Shown here piece by piece: positions 24,044-35,376 of a stretch of DNA of 64,000 bases. The stretch's first letter is position 1. Every line of letters starts with the position of its first letter. The notes beneath the pieces were generated by a model. That model had not been told where the DNA came from and searched no databases. It saw nothing but the letters and a program-made list of their open reading frames with translations. Both the position numbers and the translations under genes were made by a program. Location of the stretch: the NCBI RefSeq assembly GCF_000969765.1, contig NZ_CP011096.1, positions 682,001 through 746,000 of the forward strand, in the 5' to 3' direction. Source of the stretch: Mycoplasmopsis synoviae ATCC 25204. GTDB taxonomy: Bacteria; Bacillota_I; Bacilli_A; Mycoplasmatales; Metamycoplasmataceae.

Positions 24044-24884
24044 TTTTTATTCTTTCTACGAAAACATTTTTAGGATAAAAATATTTGTTTTTAATTTTAC
24101 CAGTAGCTAAAACTTTAGCTGAGTTTTTATCAACAATAAAGAAAACTTTTTCATTTAAATAATTTAAAAAAACTTTTTGTCCATTTTTTAATTTATTTAA
24201 ATCTTCTATAGATAAACTATGCATTTTAATATTAAATAAATTTTTAATATTCAATTTTTCAAATTCATTTTCTTTTAAATCATTTAGAAAAATATTATCA
24301 ATTGATTTTCTTTTTAAGGAAGTTAAAATCGCGCTGCTATTGCAATACTTTGCAAGATCTTTTGCAATGCTTCGAATATAAGTTCCAGAAGAAACTGAAA
24401 CTTCAAAAACAGCATATTGCTTTTCAAAATTAAATTCTAGAAGTTCAAAACTAAAAATTTTTATTTTTTGTTTTTTTAGTTTTATTGCAATATTTTTATA
24501 AGCTAGATCTAACGCTTTTTTGCCTTTAACTTTTTTTGAAGAAAACTGCGGAGGCATTTGATAGGTTTGCTTTTTGATTTTTACAATAGCTTTTTCTAGC
24601 TTTTGCAAAGTGACTTTTTTATAATTTAACTTTTTAACTTCACCATCAGAATCTAGCGTATTTGAAAATAAATTAAATTCCATTTTAGCTAAATAAACTT
24701 TAGGTTGGTTTTTAACATATTGCAAAATTTTGGTATCGCTATTAGTAGCCATTATCACAAGGCCGCTAGCTAAAGGGTCGAGCGTTCCGCTTTGACCAAT
24801 TTTTTCTGCATTATTTTCTTTTGCTCAAGAGCGAATATATTTATTACAAAATACATTTGTTGGTTTATTGATTTTATAAAACAT
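24021..24884 (-). CDS. truB: tRNA pseudouridine-55 synthase, 287 aa
   Basis: It makes the pseudouridine of the T-loop in tRNAs. The catalytic Asp lies in GQSGTLDPLASG near residue 36; YLAKMEFN, QMPPQFSSKKVKGKKALDLAYKN and SSGTYIRSIAKDL are TruB hallmarks. The start ATG at 24884 overlaps the stop codon of the upstream zinc-ribbon gene. The C-terminal PUA-like part is short. Sits in a tight four-gene unit ending in ribF. Confidence 0.95.
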
Positions 24885-25411
24885 TAAACTTGATCTTGGG
24901 CAATAACTGCAGCAGACATGCTTTGGCATTTAGGACAAACTAAATAGTCTTGTTCTTTAGTGAATTGAATATAAATTATTTCAGGGTTATATCTTCTTTT
25001 ATATTCTTCTTGATTTAAAAACCATAAACTAAGTAAAGGTATATTCATTATCTTTCTTTCGTCTTCTGGAAGACTTGATAAATATATTGGATAAATCTCC
25101 AAATTATGCTTGAGTAAAATATTGCTTTCAAGCATTGCTCTTTCTTCATCATTAAACATTCCAACAAATTGATTATAAAAAAGTTCCATTGATTTATTTT
25201 TGGTTTCTTGTGGCATTGATTCAAAATCTTTTTTACCTGAAAAACTTTTATTTATAAATTCAAAAAAGTTTTCTTTTACAAATAAATTTTTTTGATTTTG
25301 TTCGATGTAATTGAGTGCTAAATTAATCATTGATAATTCTTGGGTTTCACCAAAGAAGTATTCTCATTTTAATGTGCATGTGTTGCAAAACGCAGTAACT
25401 TTTGTGGCCAT
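24884..25411 (-). CDS. Zinc-ribbon-like hypothetical protein, 175 aa
   Basis: Read from the ATG at 25411 with one UGA-Trp. An N-terminal FCNTC and a C-terminal CPKC, about 145 residues apart, could jointly bind a zinc ion. The middle is helical and acidic (FYNQFVGMFNDEERAMLESN). It is the first gene of the truB-HAD-ribF group and overlaps truB as TAATG. It has the look of a conserved mycoplasma protein of unknown role; I know no function. RNA- or ribosome-related work is a guess from context. Confidence 0.75.
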
Positions 25412-25456
25412 TTTAATCCTAAGCTTTCTTTATATTGTTATATTATAATAATTAAT

Positions 25457-27550
25457 ATGTCAAATCAACAAATAAAAGAAAAAATAATTTCACTTAATAA
25501 TTATTTAAAGCATTTAAATCATCTTTATTATGATTTAGATGCGCCAGAAGTTGATGATAAAACCTATGATAGCTTGTATAGCGAGCTTTTAGAATTAGAA
25601 GCTAAATATCCAAGCTTAGTATTAGAAGATTCAGTTACTAAAATAATTGGTGCTTTTGTAAATAACAAATTCAAAAAAACAAAGCACAACAAAGAAATGC
25701 TTTCTTTAGATAAAGCTTATAAAAAAAGCGAAATTTTTTCTTTTTATGAAAACTTTACTCAATATAAAAATTTAGAAAATTTTGGCTTTTCACTAGAGCC
25801 TAAAATTGATGGTCTTTCAATTTCAATTCACTATGATAATGGTAAATTTATAAAAGCTATCACCAGAGGTGATGGAACAACTGGAGAAGATGTTTCAGAA
25901 AATGTTTTCCAAATTAGAGATGTTCCAAAACAAATTTCATATTTAAAACCGCTTGAAGTTCGTGGTGAGATTTACATGAAAAAATCAACATGAAAATCTC
26001 TTAACGAAGATATTAAAAATCAATATTTTCAAACTAACATTGAAAAGATTTTTTCTTATATGCAAGCTCTGCCAAAAAGCAAAAGTTGATCTAATTTAAA
26101 AATTAAAACTCCTATTTTTTTTAAAAACGCAAGAAACGCAGCTGCAGGAACTTTGCGTCAAAAAGATGCCAAGATTGTAAAGTCGAGAAATTTATCAAGT
26201 TTATTTTACGAAATAGTTTCTCCGCTAGAGCATAATTTAAAAACTCAAATGGAAGTTTTAGCTTTTTTAAAAGAACAAAATTTTGAAGTTAATGAATTTC
26301 AAAAGCTAGCTAAAAATGATCAGGAAATTATGTTTGAAATAAATGAATTTTCAAAAATAAAAAATAATTTTGAATTTGATTGTGATGGCTTTGTTATTAA
26401 ATTTAATTTAATCGATAAATGAGAGCAAATTGGATTTACTTCAAAGTTTCCTAAATGAGCTATTGCTTATAAATATATGCTTGAAGAAGCTAATACTAAA
26501 ATTTTAAATATCGTAGCTCAAGTTGGTAGAACTGGTAATATAACTTATATTGCACAATTTATGCCAGTTGAATTAAATAATACAACCGTTCAAAATGCAA
26601 CTCTTCATAACTACGAATTCATCAAGAAAAACAACATTAATATTGGTGATGAAATTACCATTATTAAATCTGGTGAAATAATTCCAAAAGTAATTAGCAT
26701 TTACAAAAAAAATACTGATAGTGTTTTTGAAAAAGTTTTAAATTGTCCTAGCTGTAACTCGCTTCTAGAAATTCCTGAAGGATATATTGATCAGTTTTGT
26801 AGAAATGAAAACTGTGATGAGAAAAAAATTCAAATGCTTACATTTTTTGTTTCAAAAAATTGTTTAAACATTACAAATTTATCAGTTCAAAATATTAGAA
26901 TTTTTTACAATCATCCAGTTATTCAAATGAGAGAAATTCAAGATATATTTCTTTTAAAAAATCATATTGATGAAATTAAAAAAATAAAATTCTTTGCAGG
27001 TAAAAGTCAAGAAAATAAAAAGATAAATAATATTCTGCAATCAATTGAAAAAGCTAAGGATGCATATTTAAGAAATGTTCTTGCAGCACTTGGAATTAAA
27101 GGTATTGGAAATATTGCAGCTAACCTTTTAACCAATAAAATAACCAAACTTAGTGATTTAAATAATTTAACTGATGAAGATCTTTTAAGCATTGATACTT
27201 TTGGTGAAAAAAGTATTGAAAACTTAAAAGAGTTTTTAAGCAGCGAAAAAAATCAAGATCTAATTAAATTCTTAGATGAAAATTTAAATTATTCAAATTC
27301 TAAGAAATCATCTAAACTAAATAATTTAAACTTTGCAATTACTGGAAGCTTATCTGTTTCTAGAGATGAATTTAAAAAGATTATTTTAGATAATGGTGGA
27401 ATTTTTTCAAATTCAGTTTCTAAAAACACTTCTTATTTAATTTCTAATAGTAAAGAAAATTCAACTAAAATTAAAAAAGCTTTAGAGAATAATATAAAAG
27501 TAATTACTGAAGAAGAATTTCATAATCTTTTAAAGGAAGAAAATGCTTAA
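25457..27550 (+). CDS. ligA: NAD-dependent DNA ligase, 697 aa
   Basis: All LigA domains are in order. The Ia NAD-binding domain has YYDLDAPEVDDKTYDSLY. The adenylation domain has the active-site Lys in EPKIDGLSISIHY. Next is an OB fold with VGRTGNITYIAQF. A zinc finger follows with CPSC and FCRNENC, then helix-hairpin-helix repeats (ALGIKGIGNIAANLL, SIDTFGEKSIENL). A C-terminal BRCT domain ends it. Normal length. It seals nicks in replication and repair. It starts an operon with trmL (8-base overlap). Confidence 0.97.
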
Positions 27551-28079
27551 TATCGTTTTATATCAACCTGAAATTAGTCCTAACACCGCTAATATAATTA
27601 GAAGTTGCTACGCATTAGGAGCTAAGCTTCATATAATAAAACCACTTGGTTTTGATTTACATCCTAAATATTTTAAAAGAGCAGCCGCAGGGAGGCTTCT
27701 TAGCGATATAAGACATGAAGTTCATGATTCATATTTAGATTTTTATAATAAATATAAAAATGCAAATGTTTTTTATATTACTAGATATGGACTAAAAAGC
27801 TATGATAAAGTTGATTTTAAAAACGAATATAGCAAAGATAAAAACATTTTTTTTATGTTTGGAAGAGAATCAACTGGAATCGATAAAGAAATTCTTAAAA
27901 ACAATATCGATAAATGCTTAAGAATTCCTATGGTTTCTAAAATGCGGTCAATTAATTTAGCCAATACCGTTTGCATTGTAGGCTTTGAATTTATGCGTCA
28001 AATGAATTGAAAAGGTCTTTCTTTATACGAAGTTCAAAAAGGAAAAGAATATCTTTTAGAAGATGATAATCAAGTCTAA
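27543..28079 (+). CDS. trmL: tRNA (cytidine-34-2'-O)-methyltransferase, 178 aa
   Basis: A short SPOUT methyltransferase with the TrmL-specific opening NIVLYQPEISPNTANIIRSCYA. The SAM-binding trefoil knot includes FMFGRESTGI and CLRIPMVSKMRSINLANTVCIV. It methylates the wobble base of leucine tRNAs in known members. The last 22 residues follow a UGA-Trp. It overlaps ligA by 8 bases and the next gene by 17, so all three are translated from one message. Confidence 0.93.
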
Positions 28080-28782
28080 ACAAAATCCATTAATTAAAGA
28101 ATATAAAAAGCTGCAAAATAAAAAATATCGAAAAGAAAAGCAGCAGTTTTTACTCGAAGGATTTAATTTAATTTCAGAAGCTAAAAAATATACCAATGTT
28201 ATCACGCTAGAGTCTTCTAAAGATTTAATTTATAAAGATTCTATTCGAGTGGACTATGAAATTATTAAGCATTTATCTGAAACTAAATCTCCGCAAAGCA
28301 TTATCGGCGTGGCCTCTTTTTTAAAGCCTACAAATAAAATAAATAAAACCGTTATTTTAAATAATGTAAGCGATCCTGGAAATATTGGAACTATATTAAG
28401 ATCAGCTCTTGCTTTTGAATTTGACACAGTAATAATTGAAAATATCGATATTTATAATCCTAAAATAATTCGTTCATCTCTAGGAGCTATATTTTCAAAT
28501 TTAAATATTATTTCAACAAGTAACTTAGAAGAGATTTTAAAAGATTTAAAAGCGCAAAATTTTAAGCTATATTACACACTTTTAGATGTAAATGCTAAGA
28601 AGTTAAATGAAGTGAGTTTTGATAATGAAAAAATAGCAGTTGTGGTAGGAAACGAAGCTAATGGAATTGATAAAAACTTAATTAAATACGCTAGCGAAAA
28701 AGTTTATATTCCAATTGCCTTTGAATCACTTAATGTAGCTAGTGCTTTGGCTATAATATTAAATAAAATAAGAAATAAATAA
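28063..28782 (+). CDS. SpoU/TrmH family RNA 2'-O-methyltransferase, 239 aa
   Basis: It begins IIKSKQNPLIKEYKKLQNKK, the substrate-binding N-terminal domain typical of 23S rRNA or tRNA 2'-O-methyltransferases. The SPOUT domain follows, with NNVSDPGNIGTILRSA, VVVGNEANGID and IPIAFESLNVASALAIIL. The exact target nucleotide cannot be told from sequence. It overlaps trmL and is followed at one base by a small coiled-coil gene. Confidence 0.92.
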   Translation: MIIKSKQNPLIKEYKKLQNKKYRKEKQQFLLEGFNLISEAKKYTNVITLESSKDLIYKDSIRVDYEIIKHLSETKSPQSIIGVASFLKPTNKINKTVILNNVSDPGNIGTILRSALAFEFDTVIIENIDIYNPKIIRSSLGAIFSNLNIISTSNLEEILKDLKAQNFKLYYTLLDVNAKKLNEVSFDNEKIAVVVGNEANGIDKNLIKYASEKVYIPIAFESLNVASALAIILNKIRNK

Positions 28783-28783
28783 T

Positions 28784-29023
28784 ATGGAAAATTCTAAATA
28801 CAAAAAATTACTCTCTTTGCTAGAAAACGCTAGTTTTTCTAAATCGCTAGTGGGAGTTTCGCCTAGTGAGATTGCTTTATTTATTAGCAATTTAAAAAGC
28901 GAGCTATTATTACTTGAATCTAGTTACAATGAACTAAGCGCTCAAAACAAAGAGCTTAAAGAACAAAACGAAAATTTAGTTTTAGAAAATTTAAAACTAA
29001 AAGCTGATTTGAAATTAAAATAA
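28784..29023 (+). CDS. Small coiled-coil protein, 79 aa
   Basis: The first 40 residues contain LVGVSPSEIALFISNLKSEL. The rest is a clear heptad coiled coil (LLLESSYNELSAQNKELKE and onward) rich in Leu, Glu, Lys and Asn. The shape recalls short DivIVA/GpsB-like or scaffold proteins, but no specific motif confirms this. It starts directly after the SpoU gene (AAATAATATG) and ends the ligA operon before a terminator. Confidence 0.72.
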   Translation: MENSKYKKLLSLLENASFSKSLVGVSPSEIALFISNLKSELLLLESSYNELSAQNKELKEQNENLVLENLKLKADLKLK

Positions 29024-29042
29024 TTGCAAAAAAAGAAAGAAA

Positions 29043-29072
29043 AAAATAGATACTACTAATCTATTTTTTTTC
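29043..29072 (+). terminator. Terminator of the ligA operon
   Basis: AATAGAT, loop ACTACTA, ATCTATT followed by TTTTTTTC on the plus strand, 20 bases after the coiled-coil gene. Confidence 0.8.
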
Positions 29073-29107
29073 TAATTAATCTAATTAAAAAGTATAAAAA
29101 TAAAAAG

Positions 29108-29187
29108 TACCATTAAACACAACACTTTCTTATGTGGCTGCTATATTTCTATCCTGACCAGGTTAAAGAGTTATCGTTTTAATGGCA
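29108..29187 (-). ncRNA. ffs: Signal recognition particle RNA (4.5S-type, about 80 nt)
   Basis: The minus strand carries the bacterial SRP domain IV signature: CTGGTCAGGATAGAAATATAGCAGCC, quoted here only by its key parts GGTCAGG, GAA and AGCAGCC. The ends pair as CCATTAAA with TTTAATGG and a T-rich tail follows. It would bind Ffh and target membrane proteins to SecY (encoded at 36006-37439). The short form without an Alu domain is normal for mycoplasmas. Confidence 0.92.
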
Positions 29188-29192
29188 TATGT

Positions 29193-29198
29193 ATTATA
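29193..29198 (-). promoter_or_regulatory. -10 box of the SRP RNA gene
   Basis: TATAAT on the minus strand (TGCTATAATAC), 6-7 bases before the predicted RNA start and just after the ATPase stop codon. Confidence 0.75.
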
Positions 29199-29207
29199 GC
29201 ATTATTT

Positions 29208-31958
29208 TTATTTCTTTTTAGCAAGTTTGAATTTTTTAAAATCTGGTCTTGCAATTGATGGATCTTTTCATCATTGATCAAATAATTTATGTATTTCTTC
29301 TCAGAAAAGTGGAATAAATCCAAAGATTAAAGGAATTAGTCCATATAAGGCTGTATAGTTTTCTGATAAGACATTTGCATTTCCGATTCACTCTGATAAA
29401 TAAGGAGTAAATCCTAAAAATACAACTATTAAAAATGATGACAGCGATGCAAGAATTGCTCATTTGTATCTATTAAAGTTTGCAAAAACAAGATTTTTCT
29501 TAGTCATTAAATTAAGTGTATTTAATGATGAAGAAATTCCAAGTGTTAAAAAGGCAGCACTAGAACATAATCTAACAAATTCTTTACCTTTTAAATCATT
29601 TATTATGGCAAATAGCCCAACTACTCCATAAGCTAAAAGTGAATAAAAGGCAATAATAAGTGATTGTCTAAGTAAAACTATAAAAGTACCATTTGAAAAA
29701 ATTGTATCGGTAGTTTTATATGGCTTTCTAAGCATTACATTTTCTTCTTGCTTTACAATACCAAGAGCTATTGCAGGAAGTCCGTGAGCTAAAAGATTAA
29801 CTATCAATAGCTGCGTTGCTGAAAGAATAATAAATTCATTTCCATCGATTTGTCTATTGAAAGCAAAACGGTAGATAAATAATCCTAAAAGAATAATAAT
29901 AACTTCGGCAATTGATGAAACTAGTAAATTAGTAATAACTAGCTTAATTCGATCGAAAGTTTCACGACCGATTCTAATTGAATTAACGATTGTTTTATAG
30001 TTATCATCGGCTAGAACCACTCCAGAGGCTTCTTTGGCAACATCGGTTCCGGCTTGGCCCATTGCAATACCAATGTTGGCTTTTTTAAGAGCAGGAGCAT
30101 CGTTAATTCCATCTCCAGTCATTGCCACTACTTGGTTTTGTCTTTGTAGTGATGAGACTATTCTTAATTTATCGCTAGGATTTACTCTAGCAAAAACTGA
30201 AACATTATTAATTACGCTATCTAGATATTTATCATCTCAAGAAGCAAGTTCTGCTCCTGAAACGGCTAAATCACCAGTTTGATAAATTCCTAAGTTTTTA
30301 GCAATAGAAACGGCAGTACCGATATGGTCTCCGGTTATCATTATAGTTTTAACTCCAGCATTTTTAGCTGATAGTATTGAACTAGCAACTTCTTCTCTTG
30401 GTGGATCATATAAAGCTACAAGACCTAGAAATGTTAAATTATTTTCATTTTGAACGCTTAATTGAGTTGAAGGGCTTTCTCATTTTTTATAAGCAAGCGC
30501 TAAAACTCTATAACCTTTAGAAATAAATTCTTCAATTTTTTCATAGTGGCTTCTATTAGCGTTAAGAGATCTTTTTAAAATAACATCAGGAGCACCTTTA
30601 ACAATTAAGCTTCTACCTCTAGGTGATTGAAGTAAAACTGACATCATTTTACGTTCACTATCAAATTCTAAGGTTGAAAGTTTTGAATATGATCTTCAAA
30701 ACATTTCTTGTGAGAATTTATGATTGGTTAGATATTTTAAAATTCCAATTTCAGTTGGATCTCCAATTTCTACAAACTTATCGCCTTCTTGGCGAATTGT
30801 TGCAGTATTGGTCGCAAAAAATCCAACTCCTACCATTGATTTATCTGCAGTTGCAGCTGGGTTGGTAAAATCGTAAAATCCAACTACTTGCATTTTATTT
30901 TGAGTCATGGTTCCGGTTTTATCGCTACATATTACAGTAGTAGAACCTAAAACTTCAATTGAAGGAAGATTTCTAATAATAGCTTTATTTTTTGTAACTC
31001 TAGAAACTCCAATAGCAAGAAGCACTGTAGAAAAGGTAACTAAACCTTCAGGCACGGCCGCTACCGCTAGCGAGATACCAATTAGAAAAGCATCTGAATA
31101 AATTTTTGGATTTTTAAATCCTAAAGAATCATTTGAAAATAAAGCAGATAGAAGCACATGAAGAATTGCAGTTAGTAAAAATAATGCAACTCCGGCGTAT
31201 CCAAAGATTTTTGAAAGATGAATAAGTTTTTTTTGCAATGGAGTTAAAAGCTCTTTTTGATTTTTAATCATTTGGCTTATTTTTCCAAGTTGAGTATTTT
31301 CTCCAATTGCATATACTTCGGCAAGAGCATGACCTTTAGAAACATAAGTACCAGAAAAAATCTGATTAAATCTATCTCCTAAAGGAATATTTTCACTAGC
31401 TAGCTTACCGACTCTTTTAAATACAGAATTAGACTCTCCTGTTAGAGAAGATTCTACCACTGAAAAATCGTAGCATTTTAAAATCTTAGCGTCAGCTGAA
31501 ATATAATCCCCAGCTTCTACGATTAAAAAATCTCCGACAGTAACTTCAGAAGATGGAATAACTTGAATTTTTCCATCACGGTATACCTTAGCTTTAAGCT
31601 CGTTATTTTTCTCTAGCGATTTAACGGCTTTATAACTTTTAAGGCTCTGATAAGTTCCAATTAAACTATTTAAAAACACAACTAAAAAAATAACAAAAGG
31701 ACTTATAAAAAGCGCTACTACTTCGTTTTGCTCTCTAGTAATTACGTAATTTTTGCTTACATTATAAATAGCAATTCCTAGCGATACAACAGCGGCAATT
31801 AAAAGCAGTATAACCATAGCGTCTTTAAACTGTGATAAAAACACTAAAAACACATTTGGTTTTTTAGTTTTCTTTAATACGTTAAGCCCATAAGTTTGAT
31901 TTCTTGTTTTGGCTTCGGCTGTGGTTAATCCTTGACTGTTTTTATTGTTTTCAGACAT
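29208..31958 (-). CDS. P-type cation-transporting ATPase (P2, calcium-type), 916 aa
   Basis: It is a membrane pump that moves cations at the cost of ATP. In order: paired N-terminal membrane helices, the actuator motif LTGESN, the [11 protein letters not shown] helix, the phosphorylation site [17 protein letters not shown] and the hinge [12 protein letters not shown]. About six C-terminal membrane helices end in FKLAKKK. PEGL in the fourth helix and the overall order resemble bacterial SERCA/PMCA-like Ca2+ or Na+/K+ pumps (P2A). The ion is not certain. Several UGA-Trp codons lie in the frame. Monocistronic, ending close to the SRP RNA promoter. Confidence 0.93.
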
Positions 31959-32045
31959 ATTTATTTCCTATTTATAATTTTATTTATTATACCGCTTTTT
32001 GTGCTTTTTGCTTATCTTGCTATAAAATAAGGCTTTATAAAATGT

Positions 32046-32069
32046 AAAAGTTGCATATTTGCAACTTTT
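32046..32069 (-). terminator. Terminator of the ribosomal protein/rpoA operon
   Basis: AAAAGTTGC, loop ATATTT, GCAACTTTT, directly after the rplQ stop. On the minus strand it is followed by ACATTTT. Confidence 0.8.
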
Positions 32070-32075
32070 CAAATA

Positions 32076-32438
32076 TTAAACTAACTCAATAAGAGCCATT
32101 CTTGTAGAGTCACCATCACGTTTTGGAAGTTTATAAATTCTAGTATATCCCCCTGGACGATCTTTATATTTTGATGCAATAGTATCAAATAATTCTTGTA
32201 ATAGAGTTTTATTATCTTTAGTTACAAGTGGACGAAGAAATGAAGCAGCATGTCTTCTAGAAGCTAGTGATTGCGCTTTAGCTTTGGTGATTAATTTTTC
32301 AGCGTGTCTTCTAACTTCTTTAGCTCTAGTTAAAGTAGTTTGAATTCTTCCATGAAGTAAAAGTTCGCTTACTAAAGAACGCATTACGCCTCTTCTTCAT
32401 TTACTATCTCTTGAGTAAATTTGTGTTGGATTTGCCAT
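32076..32438 (-). CDS. rplQ: 50S ribosomal protein L17, 120 aa
   Basis: It starts MANPTQIYSRDSKWRRGV, where the Trp is UGA-coded, and continues RSLVSELLLHGRIQTTLTRAKEVR, the L17 signature. It ends GYTRIYKLPKRDGDSTRMALIEL. Normal length. It is the last gene of the operon, 12 bases after rpoA, as in most bacteria. Confidence 0.97.
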
Positions 32439-32449
32439 AATTTCCTTTC

Positions 32450-33451
32450 CTAGTTTTTAAGTTTTCCGTATTCGTTTAATTTACGAATAATTTCTTCTCT
32501 AGATTTTTCACCTAAATTTTTAATTTCTTTTAGCTTTTCAATTGGATATGAAGCAAGTTCGTTTAAAGTTTTAATTCCACTTTTAGCTAAAGCATTTTGT
32601 GAACGCATTGAAAGATTAAGAAGTCTTATTTCCATATCGTCTTCTTCTTTTTCAAGGCTTTGTTTTTCACTTTGGAAAATTTCGTCACTATCTAAATCTG
32701 TTAAATCTCCAATGGTTTGGAAATGCGCTACTAAAATTTTGCAAGCAAGTTTGATAGCAGATTCAGGAGTAACACCTAATTTGGTTTCAAGTTCAAGTTC
32801 AAGTTGTTCTTCAATTTTTAAAGAAGCAGTATTTAATTCAGTTACTTTTCAAGCCACGTTTACAACTGGTGAAAACACTGAATCCATGGCAATGAAAGCT
32901 CCTTTTGATAAGCTTGATAATTCTTTTAGTTCTTTTTCTTTTTCTTCGATAAATTTTTTATTATCTTCAAAGTCAACATAACCTCTACCAGCTCTTAAAA
33001 ACATTTCAAGTTTAAGAACTCCTGGTTTACTTAAAGTTGCAATTTCAACGTCTTTATTTTGAACTTCAACTCTAGGAGCATTAGTAACTGTTAAATGATT
33101 TGAAGTAATTCTATTATCTTCATTGGCATTTAGTGAAAGCTTGATGATTTGGTTGTCTTTAACATAGTCTTCATTGTAATTTAAAACTACCTTTTTTAAA
33201 TTACTTAAAATAGTAACTATGTCTTCTGAAACTTTTTCAAGCGCTGTAAATTCGTGTTCTACGCCTTCAATACGAACACAAAATGGCGCAATGCCGGTGA
33301 TATTAGATAAAAGTATTCTTCTAAGGGCAACAGCTAATGTATTACCAAAACCACGCTCTAAACCCTTAATTTCAAGAACTTTTTTATATGAATTATTTTG
33401 TGAATCTTTTGCTGGAATGATTCTGTGCTTAATTTTTGTTAATTTTTCCAT
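32450..33451 (-). CDS. rpoA: RNA polymerase alpha subunit, 333 aa
   Basis: The N-terminal dimerisation domain has LERGFGNTLAVALRRILLSN and the assembly motif APFCVRIEGVEHEF. A charged linker leads to the C-terminal domain (IRLLNLSMRSQNALAKSGI, IKNLGEKSREEI), which contacts DNA and activators. Length is normal. Located between rpsK and rplQ as expected. Confidence 0.97.
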
Positions 33452-33470
33452 AAATGAACCTGCGATTTAA

Positions 33471-33860
33471 TTATTTTTTAAGACGTAATCTTTTTAGTAC
33501 ACGTTTTGGTGGACGTGTTCCGTTGTGAGGAATAGGTGTTACGTCTTTAATTTCTGTTACTTTAATTCCTCAAACTTCGATTTGTTTTCTAGCTGAGTCT
33601 TTTCCAGATCCAAGACCTTTCATTTCAACTCTAACTTGGCTAATTCCGTGTTCTTTTGCCATTTGAGCTGCGTCTTTGGCTGCCTCTGATGCAGCGAAAG
33701 GAGTTTTTTTCTTAGTTCCTTTAAAACCAACTTTACCTGATGATGATCAAGCAATTACATTTCCTTTTTCGTCTGTAAAGGTAATAATTGTATTTTGATT
33801 AGATGAATGGATATGTGCTACACCACTACTAATGTTTTTTTTCTTTGCTTTACGAGCCAT
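33471..33860 (-). CDS. rpsK: 30S ribosomal protein S11, 129 aa
   Basis: Family features include [38 protein letters not shown] and the C-terminal [16 protein letters not shown]. Normal length. Its ATG at 33860 overlaps the rpsM stop (TAATG). It forms the platform of the small subunit. Confidence 0.97.
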
Positions 33861-34228
33861 TATTTACCTTTCTTTCCAGCTACAGTTTTTCTTGGACCTT
33901 TTCTGGTTCTTGCGTTTTTTTGAGTTGATTGTCCTCTTACTGGCAATCCTTTACGGTGTCTAATTCCACGGTAGCATTTAATTTCCATGTAACGTTTGAT
34001 GTTTAAGGTTACTTCTCTTCTTAAATCACCTTCGGTAGTATAAGCTTTAGCAACTTCTCTTAATTTAGAAAGTTGAGCTTCTGTTAATTCTGCAGTTTTG
34101 GTATTTTCATCTACGTTTGCTTTTTTGCAAATTTCACTAGCTAGTGATTTACCAATACCGTAGATATAAGTTAATGAAATAACAACACGTTTATTATTTG
34201 GGATTTCAATATTTAAAATTCTAGCCAT
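33860..34228 (-). CDS. rpsM: 30S ribosomal protein S13, 122 aa
   Basis: [25 protein letters not shown] at the start, [27 protein letters not shown] near the end: the S13 signature. Normal length. It lies in the conserved rpmJ-rpsM-rpsK-rpoA order with 3-base spacing to rpmJ. Confidence 0.97.
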   Translation of the reverse strand: MARILNIEIPNNKRVVISLTYIYGIGKSLASEICKKANVDENTKTAELTEAQLSKLREVAKAYTTEGDLRREVTLNIKRYMEIKCYRGIRHRKGLPVRGQSTQKNARTRKGPRKTVAGKKGK

Positions 34229-34231
34229 ATT

Positions 34232-34345
34232 TTATCCTTGTCTTTGTTTGTGTTTTGGGATTTCACAAATAACGCGGTTTACTCCTTTTCTTTTAATAAT
34301 TGTGCATTTTTTACAGATTTTTTTTACACCTGATCTAACTTTCAT
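34232..34345 (-). CDS. rpmJ: 50S ribosomal protein L36, 37 aa
   Basis: [20 protein letters not shown], then [16 protein letters not shown]. The zinc-binding C-x2-C and C..H residues (CKKC, C, H) are kept, so this is the zinc form. Length is exact for the family. Confidence 0.96.
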   Translation of the reverse strand: MKVRSGVKKICKKCTIIKRKGVNRVICEIPKHKQRQG

Positions 34346-34352
34346 GTTTCTC

Positions 34353-34568
34353 CTATTTGTGACGGTAGGTTATTCTTCCTTTGGTTAAATCGTATGAACT
34401 TAATTCAACATCAACTAAATCCCCAGGCAGAATTCTAATTCTATTAACTCTCATTTTCCCTGAGATTTTGGCTTTGATTTGTTGCTTATTTTCAAGTTCG
34501 ACTAAATAATCGTCCATTGAATAAGCCTCTAAAACCTTAGCTCTTAATTTGATTGCGTCTTTTGCCAA
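34353..34568 (-). CDS. infA: Translation initiation factor IF-1, 71 aa, TTG start
   Basis: The OB-fold protein reads [28 protein letters not shown], and later [35 protein letters not shown], which is standard IF-1. The start codon is TTG (34568-34566), behind AAAGGAAT inside the end of map. No ATG gives the right N-terminus. Its first base directly follows the last base of the map stop codon. The rare start may lower expression relative to neighbours. Confidence 0.96.
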   Translation of the reverse strand: MAKDAIKLRAKVLEAYSMDDYLVELENKQQIKAKISGKMRVNRIRILPGDLVDVELSSYDLTKGRITYRHK

Positions 34569-35315
34569 TTAAATTCCTTTCGTTAGGATAATTCCTTTTC
34601 CGTTTTTAATTAAAACGGTATGTTCATAATGGGAAGTTTTTTTCTTATCTTTGCTTACTACTGTTCAGCCATCTTTCAAAATTTTAATTCCCGGGCTTTG
34701 AGTAATCATAGGTTCGATGCATATAACCATATTATCTTGCAGCAGCATTCCTTTTTTTGGGATGCCATCATTTGGAACATTTGGATCTTCGTGAAGATTT
34801 TTTCCAATTCCATGCCCGCAAAATTCTTTAGGTGTATACATATTATTTTTTTTGATGTACTTACCTATAGCATAAGAAATATCGCCAATGGTAGCACCTT
34901 TTCTAATGGCTTTTAGTCCCGCCTCAAATGCACCTTTGGCTACATTGATCAATTTAATATTTTCCTCATTGATTTTGCCAACATTCATTGTAAATGCACT
35001 ATCGGAGTGATATCCTTCATAGGTGCAACCTAAATCAATGCTTAAAAGATCTTCATCTTTTAAAACGTAATCACTTGGTATTCCATGAATTAGCTCTTCA
35101 TTAACGGAAATACAAGCAGTAGCTGGAAAGCCATATAAACCTAAAAAGGCAGGTTTGGCGTTTCTTTTAATAATTTCTTTAAAAGCCAATTGATCGATTT
35201 CTTTTAAAGAAACACCTGGTCTTACAAAGTCATAAAGAATGTTTTTAACTTCCGCCAAGATCTGACAACTTTTACTAATTTTTTGAATTTCTTCTTGAGT
35301 TTTAATAATTGCCAT
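34569..35315 (-). CDS. map: Type I methionine aminopeptidase, 248 aa
   Basis: It removes the initiator Met. Metal ligands are visible in LLSIDLGCTYEGYHSDSAFT (the two Asp), CGHGIGKNLHEDP (His) and VICIEPM (Glu). The last 31 residues follow a UGA-Trp. The length is that of the short bacterial type Ia enzyme. Standard position between adk and infA. Confidence 0.96.
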
Positions 35316-35376
35316 ATAAAGTAAGTTTAATTATATCAAAAAATACTACCAAAATCGTTATTTATTTTTTTAGTAA

